A stretch of DNA of 64,000 nt, from positions 1 to 64,000 of the forward strand of contig CALYLX010000058.1 of the NCBI GenBank assembly GCA_944990035.1. Direction: 5' to 3'. How positions within the stretch are numbered: the first letter of the stretch is position 1; the number at the start of each line of letters is the position of its first letter. Origin of the DNA: Clitopilus passeckerianus (taxonomy: Eukaryota > Basidiomycota > Agaricomycetes > Agaricales > Entolomataceae). Position numbers and translations under genes: made by a program. Positions 1 to 11,113 of this stretch are shown here, piece after piece. The notes below the pieces were generated by a model. That model saw nothing but the letters and a program-made list of their open reading frames with translations. It was not told the origin of the DNA and did no database searches.

Positions 1-453
1 CAATCACCAGCTGGCTAGGATCATGCTTGGTGTAGGCTAAAATCTTTGCACCGAATAGTGCAATGATGTGGTCTGAGATGACAGTACGATCTTCCTTCTC
101 GAAGTAAGTATCGTCGATACCGAGGTGCTCGTAGAACCATTGAACTTCGTTGGCCACGAGCTCGCGGGGATGAAGCCCTGTACAATGGGTGTTAGTTAAG
201 CGAACTGCGTCGAGATGATGTCAGGCGTTGACCAGACCTTTGCCGCAACCTCTTTCTCGACGAGCGCACGTTGTTCGTCCTTGCCTTTGAAGACTGGCGT
301 AGTGTATCCGGGAAGGTTCTTGACGCGATTCAGCGATGTATCGCTACCATTACGACTAGCTGCCGAGAGTAAACTAGATCTATACGCGCCGCGCTGAGCG
401 GTGTTGATGGTGTTGTCGACATTGTACTTTTGGTTGACCGATGCGTTCAGCAA
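1..453 (-). CDS. gdh2: NAD-specific glutamate dehydrogenase, 5' part (partial)
   Basis: The N-terminal part of the large fungal NAD-dependent glutamate dehydrogenase, which oxidises glutamate to 2-oxoglutarate and ammonium. The gene runs off the left edge. Exon 1 is 453..238 and exon 2 starts at 177. The 60-nt intron (237..178) has GT/AG ends and a CTAAC branch site. After the intron the product reads ELVANEVQWFYEHLGIDD and then IIALFGAK, close to the N-terminal region of yeast Gdh2. Odd point: joining AAK to GFIP, as the family requires, leaves the reading frame one base short at the C run 166..169 (GGGG on the plus strand). That is either a one-base assembly deletion or a real frameshift. 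The family assignment is firm; gene integrity is open. Confidence 0.8.
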
Positions 454-3043
454 CGGCGAGAATGCAAAAATGAGAGATGGACGTGAAACGGAAAACCGGT
501 ATCGATCAAGTGGAAATGGGCTTGACCTTTATAATGTCAGTTCGATTTGTTTACTTTTGTGGATTCAACACGAGTTCCGGACAAAACTCTGAAATTAGAC
601 TGCATTTCGGATGCTAGTTTCTGACTTTGGCCCTTGACGTGCCTACAAATTCTGAACTTTCGGACCATGGATCAGTTTCATGAAAAAAACGCCCAAACGG
701 TGCATATCCGTTCAGTCACATGATCTCAATTCTACGGCCTTTGCTGTGCTCAAACGCAGTTAACGGCAACACGGAATAAAATGAATACGAATTTTCCATT
801 CTGTTTCCGTATTGACAGCGCAATGGATGCGCCATATTCCTCATTCGTTGCTCAGGGCCCACGAACCAAGGCAACTCTGACATTCCGGAATGCATCGCCT
901 ACTCGCTTGACAGTGCGGGGAACAGGCACACATTCCACTGGGCATCGCTTCCGAGCCCGCTTGAAAAGCCGCTCTCAACTCGAGATATTGCCGGGTTGAC
1001 CAAGGTTAACGGGAACAGTTCTGAAGAAATTTTACCGGCCCGCCCGGTTCTGGCCCCAAAAGCTCACTCCGAACGCTCATAATGTCATAACCTCGTCACT
1101 CCGGTATGTTTTCTTTGACCCCGGACCTTCGCGGAATTATTCGCTGAAAGCGCCTAAACCCGTCCCGGCGGCAATTATAGCCTCGTTTACCCCATATTTT
1201 TTTTCACCCCAGAGCTTTCCTGTTCAGGGATGAAGACGATCGTGTTCAGGCGGTTAATCCCCGTGCTCGGACTCATGGCAACGAAGTCCAGTTCCGGGCT
1301 CTTCAGGTTACTGGAATCGGAAGACGAAGTTTTCTCCCAAGCTCGCTAACGCCGATGTAAACCTTAACAAGACGGATAGTTCGTTTGCCAAGCTACTTGA
1401 AGAGGGTCACTCATGGGTTTTCTGGGAAATTTGAACTCGGCCGTACTCAGAGGATACGCGAAAAGTTACGTTCAATCCACGAAGGTTCAGTCGGCCGACC
1501 GAACGTGGTTTTTTGCGAACCTTCCCGGCTGTCCACATTTGCGGAAACGTGGCCTTTTCACGGCACTGACGTTAACGCCCCAGATTCAAGTGTTTCTCTG
1601 GTAACTCCTAGTAAACTTGAGGGTACCCTCTAGGGTAACCTTGGAGGTCATGACCAGTCACGATTGGATAATGCTGTGAACAGGTTTGGGGTCGTTTCAC
1701 GACGCTACTGCGTGATACCTCTAGCATCTCCTGATGTTAGCTGGGAAAAGAGCCATAGGCTTCTAGTTCAGGCGCGCGCCTATCTGGCGTTTAAATTACT
1801 CACAAACCGCCAGACGTCACACCACGTGGAGGTGGAACGCTTTAGTCAGCTGACTCAGCTCACGCCACTTCTGCTTTCCACGAATCTGATGCTGGCCTCG
1901 TCTCGCTGGTCTTCTGACTCAAAACCATGTTTGAGAATACAGTTCTTCTCGCCGACTGCATTCAGCATCCAGCGACATAATTGCTGGGCCGCTCAACCCA
2001 GTAATCGCAGAGGTTTTGAGATAACCTACCACTATCAGAGCCTATATCGGGTTTTGCCACCTTACTTTCTGTGTTCTAGTACTCCTTGATAAGACTCTCT
2101 TTCTCCCCTGTAATTGTCTCCGATGGGTATGGTCCAAATAGGTTGTACTGGTTATAAAGAAATCAGCCAACTGCGGTGCCAAACCCTGGCTCAATTAATA
2201 CTAAATGTTGGTCTCAAGCAAGACGTATTCGTGACCAATTGTATGCATTCCTCCTGTTCATCTAACCCATAGAATGTTCAGCTGCGAACTATTGGTGTCC
2301 TTGTTTTGGTGCAACCTGCCAACCGCAGTGCTCTAAAGCCAGGTGCAATGGCTGTCGAAACCGATAAGTTTTACCCAGGTATGTAGCACTATTATAACCA
2401 ATTACACAAGCAGTTCTAAATTTTCAATATAAGATCAAGGCTAATTCCCTTGCTAACAACCCCGGAGATGATCGGACCTTCATAATCATTCCGCTCCTTG
2501 ATTAGGAAATATGCTTGGAAGCAGAGGAGCACTACTAGCCTACTGTAGATCCAAGAGAATCTTTCTTATAGTATCCCGGTCATGTACCTTTGAACCAGTA
2601 AAATTTTGAAATTGCTCATGTATTTACGATTGTCTCCTACCCATTGTCATCTAGTGAACCCTCCAAACAATCCTTGTAGAACTGGTCAGATTGAGGGTTC
2701 CCAACAAGAACAGAAATGTCACAATATTTAACCGCTGAAGGTGAAATAACCTCACTACTTCTTTGAATTGATGCCTCGGCTTTCACCCGAGAAATTCAGA
2801 CGCCTGAAAGACGCGTTGTTAAACCGTGACAGGTAACGCCATGTGCGTCCGTTATCGTTCGCGTCCCGCAACATTGATGCAAGCCTGAGCCCGAGTTCAG
2901 CCACACCTTAGGCGGTCCCCTCATGATTATCAACTCTTTACGGTCATACTCGGTCTCCCACGCCGGAAGCAGATCTATGTGGGCCGCTATATAAACTATC
3001 GCAGCCTGATTTGTAAGGAGACTTGTCATCTTTACCCTCTACA
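454..3043. other. gene-poor stretch, nothing recognised
   Basis: No ORF here shows a family motif or a plausible exon series. The longest plus-strand frame (1664..2089) has no recognisable domain and no splice context. I saw no terminal repeats and no polymerase or transposase motif. It must hold the upstream regions of the leftward gdh2 gene and the rightward epoxide hydrolase gene, and it may include decayed transposon sequence. Confidence 0.5.
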
Positions 3044-4598
3044 ATGTCGTCCTCAGCTGGCCCAGAGACACCTTTTAAGATTTCCATACCAGAAGAGTCG
3101 ATTACTGCCTTGAAACGGAGGCTTGGGATTTCCACCTTCCCTGACGAACTCGAGGGTGCAGAATGGGAATACGGGGCTCCTTTGGCGGACGTCAAGCATC
3201 TCGCTGCTCGGTGGAAAGACGGCTACGACTGGAGGAAGCATGAGGCCGCTCTGAACGAGGAACTCCCTCAGTTCACCAGAGATATAGCCGTTGACAACCA
3301 CGGAACGCTCAACATCCATTACATCCACAAGAAAAGCAACGTCGAGAACGCCATTCCTCTACTGTTCGTGCACGGGTGTGAGTAATACCCAAAACCCGAA
3401 TCCAAAGCTGTGTCTTAGATTGTCTCAACAGGGCCTGGTAGCTTCTATGAAGTCCGCAAGCTATTACCTCTTCTTGTGGAGTCCTCTGCAGATCATCCAA
3501 GTTTCCATCTCGTTGCTATCAGCCTTCCAGGCTACGGATTCTCACAAGCACCCACGAAGAAAGGCTTCGGCCTTGACCAATATGCAGAAGTGGGCAATAA
3601 GCTCATGGTTTCGCTCGGATACAACGAATATGGTGAGCTGACTTTGGTATACCCTGCTTCTCCTGCTCAAGTCCTTACTAGTCACCCAGGGTGGCGACTG
3701 GGGATATATAGTAAGCGTTTCAAACTATTGTGTAGCATCAAACCCAACAAGTTGGTTTATTTAGATCACTCGGCACATTGCCCAAGTGTATGGCGGGAAG
3801 CATAGCAAAGCATGGCATACGAACTTCCCTCTGTACGTCATCTACATTTCTCGGATACACCGTATCTTATACCTTCCTTGATAGCGGTGCGCCACCTGGG
3901 CCCAAGCGTCCCTTCCTGCTGTTGTCCCACCTACTCTCTTATGTCCCTGGCCTTGGATACAACGAGAAGGACAAAGCCGGTCTTGAACGCAGCATGTGGT
4001 TCCAGACCAAAGGTTCAGGTTACTACCAAGAGCAGTCAAGCAAACCTCAAACCCTTGGTTATGGATTGACTGACTCCCCTGTTGGCCTCCTTGCCTGGAT
4101 TTACGAAAAGCTTGTTGAGTGGACCGACAAATATCCTTGGGAAGACGACGAAGGTAAGGCAACTTCTTCTACCTCCTGGCAACCTATTGATGGGTTGCTT
4201 TTTTCCAGTCCTGACATGGATCTCAATCTACTGGTTCTCTCGAGCGGGCCCTACAGCGTCTTTGCGCATATACTACGAAATAGCTGGTCAACACCCTTCC
4301 GCCTTCGTCGACCCCGTCCTCAGCAAGGTCCCAATGGGTATCTCGAAGTTCCCCCGAGAACTCATCAGCTTCCCTCGAAGGTGACGCTTATCCACAATCT
4401 GCCGGCCTGTCCGTTGAAGCTGACTTCGTCTGTAGCTGGATCAAACATGCCTCTTTGGTGTTCCTCAACGAACATGACACTGGAGGACATTTCGCCGCTC
4501 ACGAGCAGCCCGTCGCTTTGGCTAGTGATCTGCGCAAGATGTTTGGCAAGAATGGTCCGGCTTATGGTGTGGTTCCAGGCAAAGATGGTTACGCTTGA
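3044..4598 (+). CDS. epoxide hydrolase (EHN domain plus alpha/beta hydrolase fold)
   Basis: Hydrolyses epoxides to diols; this microsomal-type family acts on xenobiotics and secondary metabolites. Seven exons: 3044-3377, 3432-3632, 3682-3710, 3765-3832, 3885-4153, 4209-4380, 4436-4598. They encode 411 residues, normal for fungal members. The EHN region (about residues 8-115) has the WxxHEAxLN-type segment before the hydrolase fold. HGWPGSF forms the oxyanion strand, D184 in GGDWG is the expected nucleophile and H376 in GGHFA the catalytic His. I see no obvious membrane anchor. The 29-nt third exon carries the nucleophile elbow. An in-frame TTG at 3023 is ignored; ATG 3044 starts [10 protein letters not shown]. 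The next gene begins 179 bp downstream in the same direction and is also hydrolytic, so a shared catabolic role is possible but unproven. Confidence 0.9.
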
Positions 4599-4777
4599 AC
4601 TTGTATTTACGATTATACTTATCCACTCACCTGTACTAACAATTATGAATGCTAAATGGGCTCCACTGAAAAAACTTGCCATCACCTGGGTCTGAACTCG
4701 TGGAAGCAGGTCAACAGAGATCAACACCGCTAACTTCATCTATGTGTGATTAGATTGCAGCCTCTTCAGAGCTAATC

Positions 4778-6322
4778 ATGTCCCAAATTGCCGGAGACCA
4801 GCGCCACCCTGACCTTTGGCGCACGGCATTCGAGTTCCCCGCCATTGATAACCATGCTCATCAGCTCTTGAAAACGGAGAACAAGGATGATCTGCCGTTC
4901 GAAGGCATAATCTCTGAGGCAACCGGCGATGCACTCTTAACGGACTCTATCGAGACGCTTGCTTGCTACCGCGCCGTGCAGCAGCTAGCGGAGCTCTTCC
5001 GCCTCCCTCAAAATGCCCCTTGGGAACTTGTCAAGGAAAAGCGATCTAAGCTCGACTATAATGAGCTTTGCAACCTATGCTTCCAAGACGCTGGGATCAA
5101 AACGATCCTGATAGACGATGGCCTGAAATTCCAATCCATTGTTCAGGATATCGCCTGGCATGATCAATTTACGGTTGGTCAAACACCTTGTAAACGGATA
5201 GCGCGGATCGAGACCGTGGCAGAGGTGAGATCCGTCTACAACGCATCGATTGTTTACGTCCCTTATTTCTTCTACTTGTGATAGGAACTTCTGGAGCAAC
5301 TGGTCAAACAGCAAATTGATGCAGCATCGGCGGAGCCGGACGACCCCTGGGATCTCACCGACTTATTCTGGGCTGAAGTGAGCAAAGAGCTGACAAGATT
5401 GGCCAATCGAGAGGATGTTGTTGCTTTAAAGTCCGTCGTCTGTTATCGCACTGGACTGGATGTTGCAGCATGCGATCTGCGGTTCCCACCTTTGATAAAC
5501 GACGACGTGTATACACGTCTCAAAGATAACAAGGGCAATGTTCGATTCAATTCGAAGCATTATAACGACTATTTGGTGCATCTTGGACTTCAAGTGGCGG
5601 AGGCTACAAAAACTCCGGGTGAGAGGCTTCCTTCACATTACAATCATATTGGCAGATATCCTAATGCGAATCACGTTCTCAGTTCAATTCCACACCGGGC
5701 TGGGGGATGGGGACCTAACTTTGGCACTTGCTTCCCCATCCCACCTCCAACCATTGATTAAGCAGTACCCGGACGTGAAATTCGTCCTCCTTCACTCCTC
5801 ATATCCTTATACCCGCGACGCAGGGTACCTTGCCTCTGTACATTCAAATGTCAACCTGGACTTCGGTGAAGTAAAAGGATTTACCCATTTCACATTGGTT
5901 TCCGTCTCACGGAGAGGGGAACTCAACAGGTCTTTCCGATTGTTGCTGGACATGGCCAACGATCCATCATTCGGCAACTACTGGAGATCGCACCCACAAA
6001 CAAGATAATGTGGTCCAGTACGTGCTTTCACGTTCTAGCCCAGTAAACCCAGATACGTGGCTCATCTTCCCCATTTCCAGCCGACGCACATTTCTGGCCG
6101 GAGACATATTACCTCGGCACACGACAATCTCGACAAGCACTCTACGCTGTGGGTATTAAGCATGAGATCCGTGACATATGGCATCGAACTGATTTGAGAA
6201 TTCTCACCCAGGTTTTGAGCGAAATAGTTGATTCAGGGGAACTTATCGAAGCCCAGGCTATAAAAATCTTGGAGAACATGTTATTCCACAATGCAAACAG
6301 ATTGTACGGGCTGAATCTTTGA
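4778..6322 (+). CDS. amidohydrolase-2 family protein, FluG N-terminal-domain type
   Basis: A metal-dependent hydrolase of the amidohydrolase_2 (TIM barrel) family. Five exons: 4778-5224, 5285-5618, 5683-5870, 5930-6017, 6081-6322, for 432 residues. The metal-ligand motif HAH is at residues 26-28 (IDNHAHQLL). Later barrel ligands are visible as QFHTGLGDGD, the LLHSSYPY strand and STDAHFWPE near the end. The sequence resembles the N-terminal half of fungal FluG-like proteins, where this domain is fused to a glutamine-synthetase-like domain. Here the stop comes right after the barrel and no such domain follows, so it is a stand-alone form. The substrate cannot be told. It follows the epoxide hydrolase closely in the same direction. 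Confidence 0.85.
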
Positions 6323-7392
6323 ATCCCGCCCTATAGACGCTCCCAAGAGGTTCTAGTAGTCAAACAATAGTAGTAAAATACAAAATTGCTTGCATAAAAC
6401 GTACCAGTGCTATACTTGCCTTACGGAGAAGCCGAGAAATAATTAGAGTCTTGAGCCGAGAGTTAAATAGCCATTCACGCAAAGCACGAGGACGTTCAGA
6501 TTTGATCGATACAAGTCACGTCCTTTCCTCCTACTATGATCAAGACCTCACCCAAGCACTCGGACTTTTCGTTGCGGCCTACTGTTATCATGTTCTCAAC
6601 AGGTCTTCAGTGCTCTGGAGCCGTCAGATAGTCCTGTTACACCGGCTACCCTCTGGTCTGGGGAAGCAAAAGTTCCAAACATATCTCCGGCAATCCTACC
6701 AGTGCTCTTAGCTTCCGAGTCCGCCTGTCGAATAATACAAGCAAGGAAGTCTTAGTTTGATCTATTATACACCTCAAATAAGGTTTGAAGAGCAAGTAAG
6801 TAAAGCACATCTTTAACGCAGGATTGAAGACTCATTTGGTTCACAGTCAGTGTAAAGCTTCGACCCGGCCTTTGACTATCAAGAGACCGAAACTTTGGCG
6901 AAGACCCCGAGTCAAGCTCCTCGCTGTTAATCGTGGCCCACACTTCGAGCCCGGATCGTCGTTGATGATGCACTCCATCAACGTCGGCATTACACATGTC
7001 TATTATACCCCGCCTACACCCCCATCCGAAATTCCGCTGTATCATCTTGCATGGAACCTCTTGGATATCAAGCGGCCGGAAACATAGGTCATAAGTCTAT
7101 CCCGACCATTGATCGTCTCCTCATTTCCAGAACGGATGGTATCACACTACCCAGGTACGCCACTTATATAAGTTCGGTCCCACCGAGTATATGTCAGCCC
7201 ACCTTCTTGCCCCTGCTCGGTCATGATCAAAATACGTCGACATTGGAACGGGCGCGCATGTTAGTATTCTCTTTAGTGAGTTTCTACCATCTCACTAGAA
7301 GACTTGAGACTGACCCCTATCTCTGGGCTTATCTAGCCTAACAGAACAAACAACATTCCAACTGCCGCCTTAGGCACTCCAACCTTTCAATC
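6323..7392. other. intergenic, nothing recognised
   Basis: About 1 kb between the amidohydrolase and the F-box gene. The small frames at 6451-6711, 6824-7087 and 7051-7341 have no domain features. The right part presumably includes the promoter of the F-box gene. Confidence 0.5.
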
Positions 7393-8724
7393 ATGGACTC
7401 GTCAGCCGTCTCCCCATTCCGCCGCACACAGACACCCATTCACAGTATCCCAGTCGAAATCCTGGTCGAAATCCTTGACTTGACTCGTGATTGGGAGTGC
7501 TGGTGGAAGGACCCATCCGAAATGGTCCATGACATCATCCCCAGCTATGGCTGCTTGAGGAACCTATCCCGTGCATTCACGCAAATCTGCCAAAACTGGA
7601 GACATATAACTCACAATACCCCACACTTCTGGTCCACTATAAGGGCTAGCCATACATCCATGAACCGACTTGCCGACATTCTAGGCCGGGTGGGATCAGG
7701 GGTGTCACTCAACATCCAATTCATTGGACCTTCGTGGAACAAACCAGATGTGTCAATAGGCTGGCTGGAGCCGTTCGTTCATAGAGTCCGGGTGCTTTCT
7801 CTTGAGGGACACCTCACTGACTTCCCAACCCGAGTGTTCGAGCGCTTGGAGATAATTGATGCAAATGCGGTATTCCTCGGGATGGATTACGATTCGGTCT
7901 TCGCATTTAATCGACTTCAAGCCCCAAAGCTGCGTCAAGCCACGATCAAACGGTGCTTCATTGACCACACCCCCTTGCCACCTTCCAACCTGACTCATAT
8001 CCACTTTCGGGAATGCGAGGTTGTTCCTTCTGCACTGCTGGATGTTCTTGGAGGTGCATCCTCCCTCGAATCACTATCAGTGCAGAATGCAGTTTCCTAT
8101 CATGAGCGGAGGGTGCTACCCCCTGACCTCATAGTCGACCTACCCCATCTACAGAATTTCGCCTTGTCCGGGCAGCTGCCATGGCTCGTCAACTATCTCC
8201 GACTACCATTACTCTCAAACGTCATGGTCATGGGACCACATGCCTTCGAGCCGGGCCCATACACAGATCTAGCAACCCGGTCATCTGCCCAGCTCAAATC
8301 CATGATATTCAAAGACAGCTTCATCTTCGAAGGGCAGACGATGCAACTACTTAACACAATCTCCACCCTCACCGAGATTGCTTTCAGCAGAACGCACTCC
8401 CAAATGACCCAGTCGTTCCTCGAGGCTTTAGTGAACCGCTCCGACGACCATTCATCTCTGGTTCTCCCGAACCTAGAGCTCATGACCGTCGTTGGAGAAC
8501 GCGGTATGAGGGGCCTCAAAACCCAGAAAATAACTCAGGTTCTTCAGTCTCGAGACCCATCCGGCAGTGCACCGCTTCGGATGCGTAAATACGGCACCCT
8601 GTTGCGAGATGTTTTTACATCTAGCAATTCAAAGAGGTCTTTCGCCGACAATGCCATCGCCACCACCCTCAGTTTCGACTTCTTACGGCTTCATCAGGGC
8701 GAGATCACACAGATTTTCTTCTAA
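7393..8724 (+). CDS. F-box-like protein
   Basis: A predicted substrate adaptor of an SCF ubiquitin ligase. A single uninterrupted frame of 443 residues. Residues 15-60 fit a basidiomycete F-box-like domain: IPVEILVEIL, then a spacer and the NLSRAFTQICQNWRHI helix followed by TPHFW. The rest has irregular leucine-rich spacing, as in many mushroom F-box proteins, and no other named domain. It lacks introns and is not obviously related to the three-member F-box family elsewhere in this window, which has two shared introns and a different F-box. The target is unknown. Confidence 0.8.
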   Translation: MDSSAVSPFRRTQTPIHSIPVEILVEILDLTRDWECWWKDPSEMVHDIIPSYGCLRNLSRAFTQICQNWRHITHNTPHFWSTIRASHTSMNRLADILGRVGSGVSLNIQFIGPSWNKPDVSIGWLEPFVHRVRVLSLEGHLTDFPTRVFERLEIIDANAVFLGMDYDSVFAFNRLQAPKLRQATIKRCFIDHTPLPPSNLTHIHFRECEVVPSALLDVLGGASSLESLSVQNAVSYHERRVLPPDLIVDLPHLQNFALSGQLPWLVNYLRLPLLSNVMVMGPHAFEPGPYTDLATRSSAQLKSMIFKDSFIFEGQTMQLLNTISTLTEIAFSRTHSQMTQSFLEALVNRSDDHSSLVLPNLELMTVVGERGMRGLKTQKITQVLQSRDPSGSAPLRMRKYGTLLRDVFTSSNSKRSFADNAIATTLSFDFLRLHQGEITQIFF

Positions 8725-9004
8725 TGTACTATCTATTTGTATTTCCTGGCCTGCAACGACGGCAACACACATAGACCTATCATTATGATTATTTTATGCA
8801 TACCCTAGCTTGATACCCTTCCACCTTCTCTCACACCGTATAATGAACAACATAATGAAACATTTGATTTCTTTATATGTACAGTCTAGTAGTTTCATCT
8901 TCAAACTTTACAACGCAACAATCGAAAGCTATTTGACGACGAGTCCGTTTTGGTTTCTTCTATCCTCGTAGCACTTTCCATGGCTTCGCACCACGTGCAA
9001 GAGC

Positions 9005-10522
9005 CTAGTCCCTCTCCAAAGCGCTCAAGCCGTCCCGAATATATTCTTCGTACAGCGCCTTGTACTTGGGATGCCAGCGACTGAGGGCAGGCCTGCCTTC
9101 CGCGACATCGCCAGCACCCCACATAATTCGCAACTGGTCGACTTCTTTCTTGGTCTCATTGTCCGGAACAAGAATGTAGAAGTCACCAGCGCGCACGCGG
9201 TCCAACATGTAAAGGAACGTTTCCTCGGCAGTCCACGCGCCGGGCGGTTTCGACCCTCCGGCTTTGGCACCTGTGAGGCCAGTGAAGGTCCATCCAGGAC
9301 TATGAGGTCAAAATCAGCAGGTTTGTTTCCAACCGAAGACGCGTCATAAACTCGACATACACGAACAGATGGGCGGTCACGTTTCCGTCGTGGCTCTTTT
9401 CCCGTAATTCGAAGGAGAGGTTCTCTGTGAGGCTCTTGACTGCGGCCTTGGACGCGTTATAAGCGGCGTTTCCTCTAAAAATACACCAAAGAAGTATGGG
9501 TTATTCTCGGCAACCGAGCAGAACGCAGGTGCTCGCGTGCTCACGGAGGATTGGTGATTCCTTGCTTGGAACCGGTATTGATGATGACAGCCGGATTCTC
9601 CTGGTGCAGCATGGCCTGGACAGATAGCAGATTGAGGCAACGCTATCTTCCGAACTGCGCAAACGACTCACCGGAACAAACGTTTGCTGTACGTTGAGAA
9701 CGCTGAAAGATACGAGATAACCAGTTAGAGATGATAGGAACGGAATGTGGTCGGAAATAGGTACCCAAAGACGTTCACACTGAAAACGTTTTGCCATGCA
9801 TCAAGACCTTCCCAAGAAGTGCCTTTGGTTCCAACAGCAGCATTGTTCATCAACACAGCAACCTGCATAGGAATAAGCAAGAACGAAGGGGGGACGACGG
9901 GTTCAGGATGATGGCACAATCAATCATGTGTACAGAGATGAATCATAACGAGAACGGGATCGATGAAGGGAACATGAAGAATAGTGGTGGCGGCCCAGGT
10001 GTGGACCAGATGCAATGATCCTCACCTCGCCCCAATTGTCGTAGACTCTATCCCTGAGCCTAACGACCTGGTCGAGTTGTGCCACGTCCGTGGGGACGAC
10101 GAGCACGTTCTGTTCTCCGATTAAGCCGACGAGTTGCTTTCCAACCTCATTGAGGCTGGCCTCGTCCACATCAGCAATTGCGACTTTGAGGTTGAGCCTG
10201 TATTCGTAAAGAAAACGTCGAAAATTTTAGCTGAATGAAACAGGTACGGCCGATGAAAAGATGGTGGCACCCACTTGGCGAACTCAATGGCAGCTGCACG
10301 GCCGATGCCACTTGCGGCGCCAGTGATCAAAGCGACGCGCCCATCGTGGATGACGGGGTGGACATCGGCCTCCAAGGAAGCGTTGTCGACGACGAAGGAG
10401 GCTGTACCGCCGTAACCTGGTCGCATGGGCGATGTGCCCGCACTGCGAGAGCCACCCCTTAGACTGGGATTGCCCCGAACTGCAGCCAGGCCTCGGGGTT
10501 GTAGTTCTGATACTGGTGCCAT
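9005..10522 (-). CDS. short-chain dehydrogenase/reductase (SDR)
   Basis: An NAD(P)-dependent oxidoreductase of the classical SDR family. Seven exons on the minus strand: 10522-10275, 10197-10026, 9862-9765, 9702-9672, 9615-9545, 9474-9361, 9299-9005, for 342 residues. The cofactor motif TGAASGIG is at residues 67-74. NNAAVG is the NNAG-type strand, S199 lies in NTGSKQG, and the catalytic pair Y212/K216 is in YNASK. PGWT follows the active site as in classical members. The first 60 residues are a low-complexity Ser/Gly/Arg/Pro extension with no clear targeting signal. One intron is 163 nt, longer than its neighbours. The substrate cannot be predicted. Confidence 0.9.
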
Positions 10523-11113
10523 CGTTACTATAAATTACACAAAGAGTTGGAGAGAAACAGAGGAAAAGGAGGAAAAGGAGTTGGACCGAACGAACGGCGG
10601 ACCGTTAAGGTTTTTATACGTGACAATTGTTGCAAACACAAACTTCAGAACCTTTGAGGCAATCTCCACCCCAATGTCGGTCGGCAATCGGTATACCCCA
10701 CTTTCAGTGCAAAGTTTAACCAGATTGAGATATTCGCAGATATCAATCAACTCGAGGTCTAACTCGAGGTTGACATGGAATTTACAAGGAAATGATAGGA
10801 ACCGATAGAATAGAGTTTCAACTCGTACAATATTTGCTAGGGGGTGGACATAGTACAGAATTAATGAACAGAAGAAACCCATACACATGTGCAGGTCCGA
10901 GTAAGAAGTAGAAAGGGTTGTGCACAAATGAAATCAAGGAAGAGGTAACACGTATACGGGTCGTACATTCGTCTATAATGAGCGAACGTGGGATATGAGA
11001 AAAGAGAAAAGAATTCGAGCCAGAGGAGAAGACGAGCTACTTGGGGATAGTAAGTGAGAGGAAATGAAAAAAAGGCAATTGCGTGGTATACAAATGAACC
11101 CAGCCAAAATCCC
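10523..11113. other. intergenic, upstream of SDR and downstream of vts1
   Basis: About 590 bp between the SDR start and the vts1 stop; both genes lie on the minus strand. Minus-strand frames here are hydrophobic and without domain support. It should hold the SDR promoter and the vts1 3' region. Confidence 0.5.

Noticed and set aside
178..237. Alternative donor at about 265 to rescue the gdh2 frame
   Set aside because: It closes the frame but deletes the conserved ALVEKEVAAKGFIP segment; the 60-nt intron plus a missing base fits the family better.
781..2089. Plus-strand frames of 60-141 codons
   Set aside because: No domain, no splice pattern and no promoter; consistent with chance frames in noncoding DNA.
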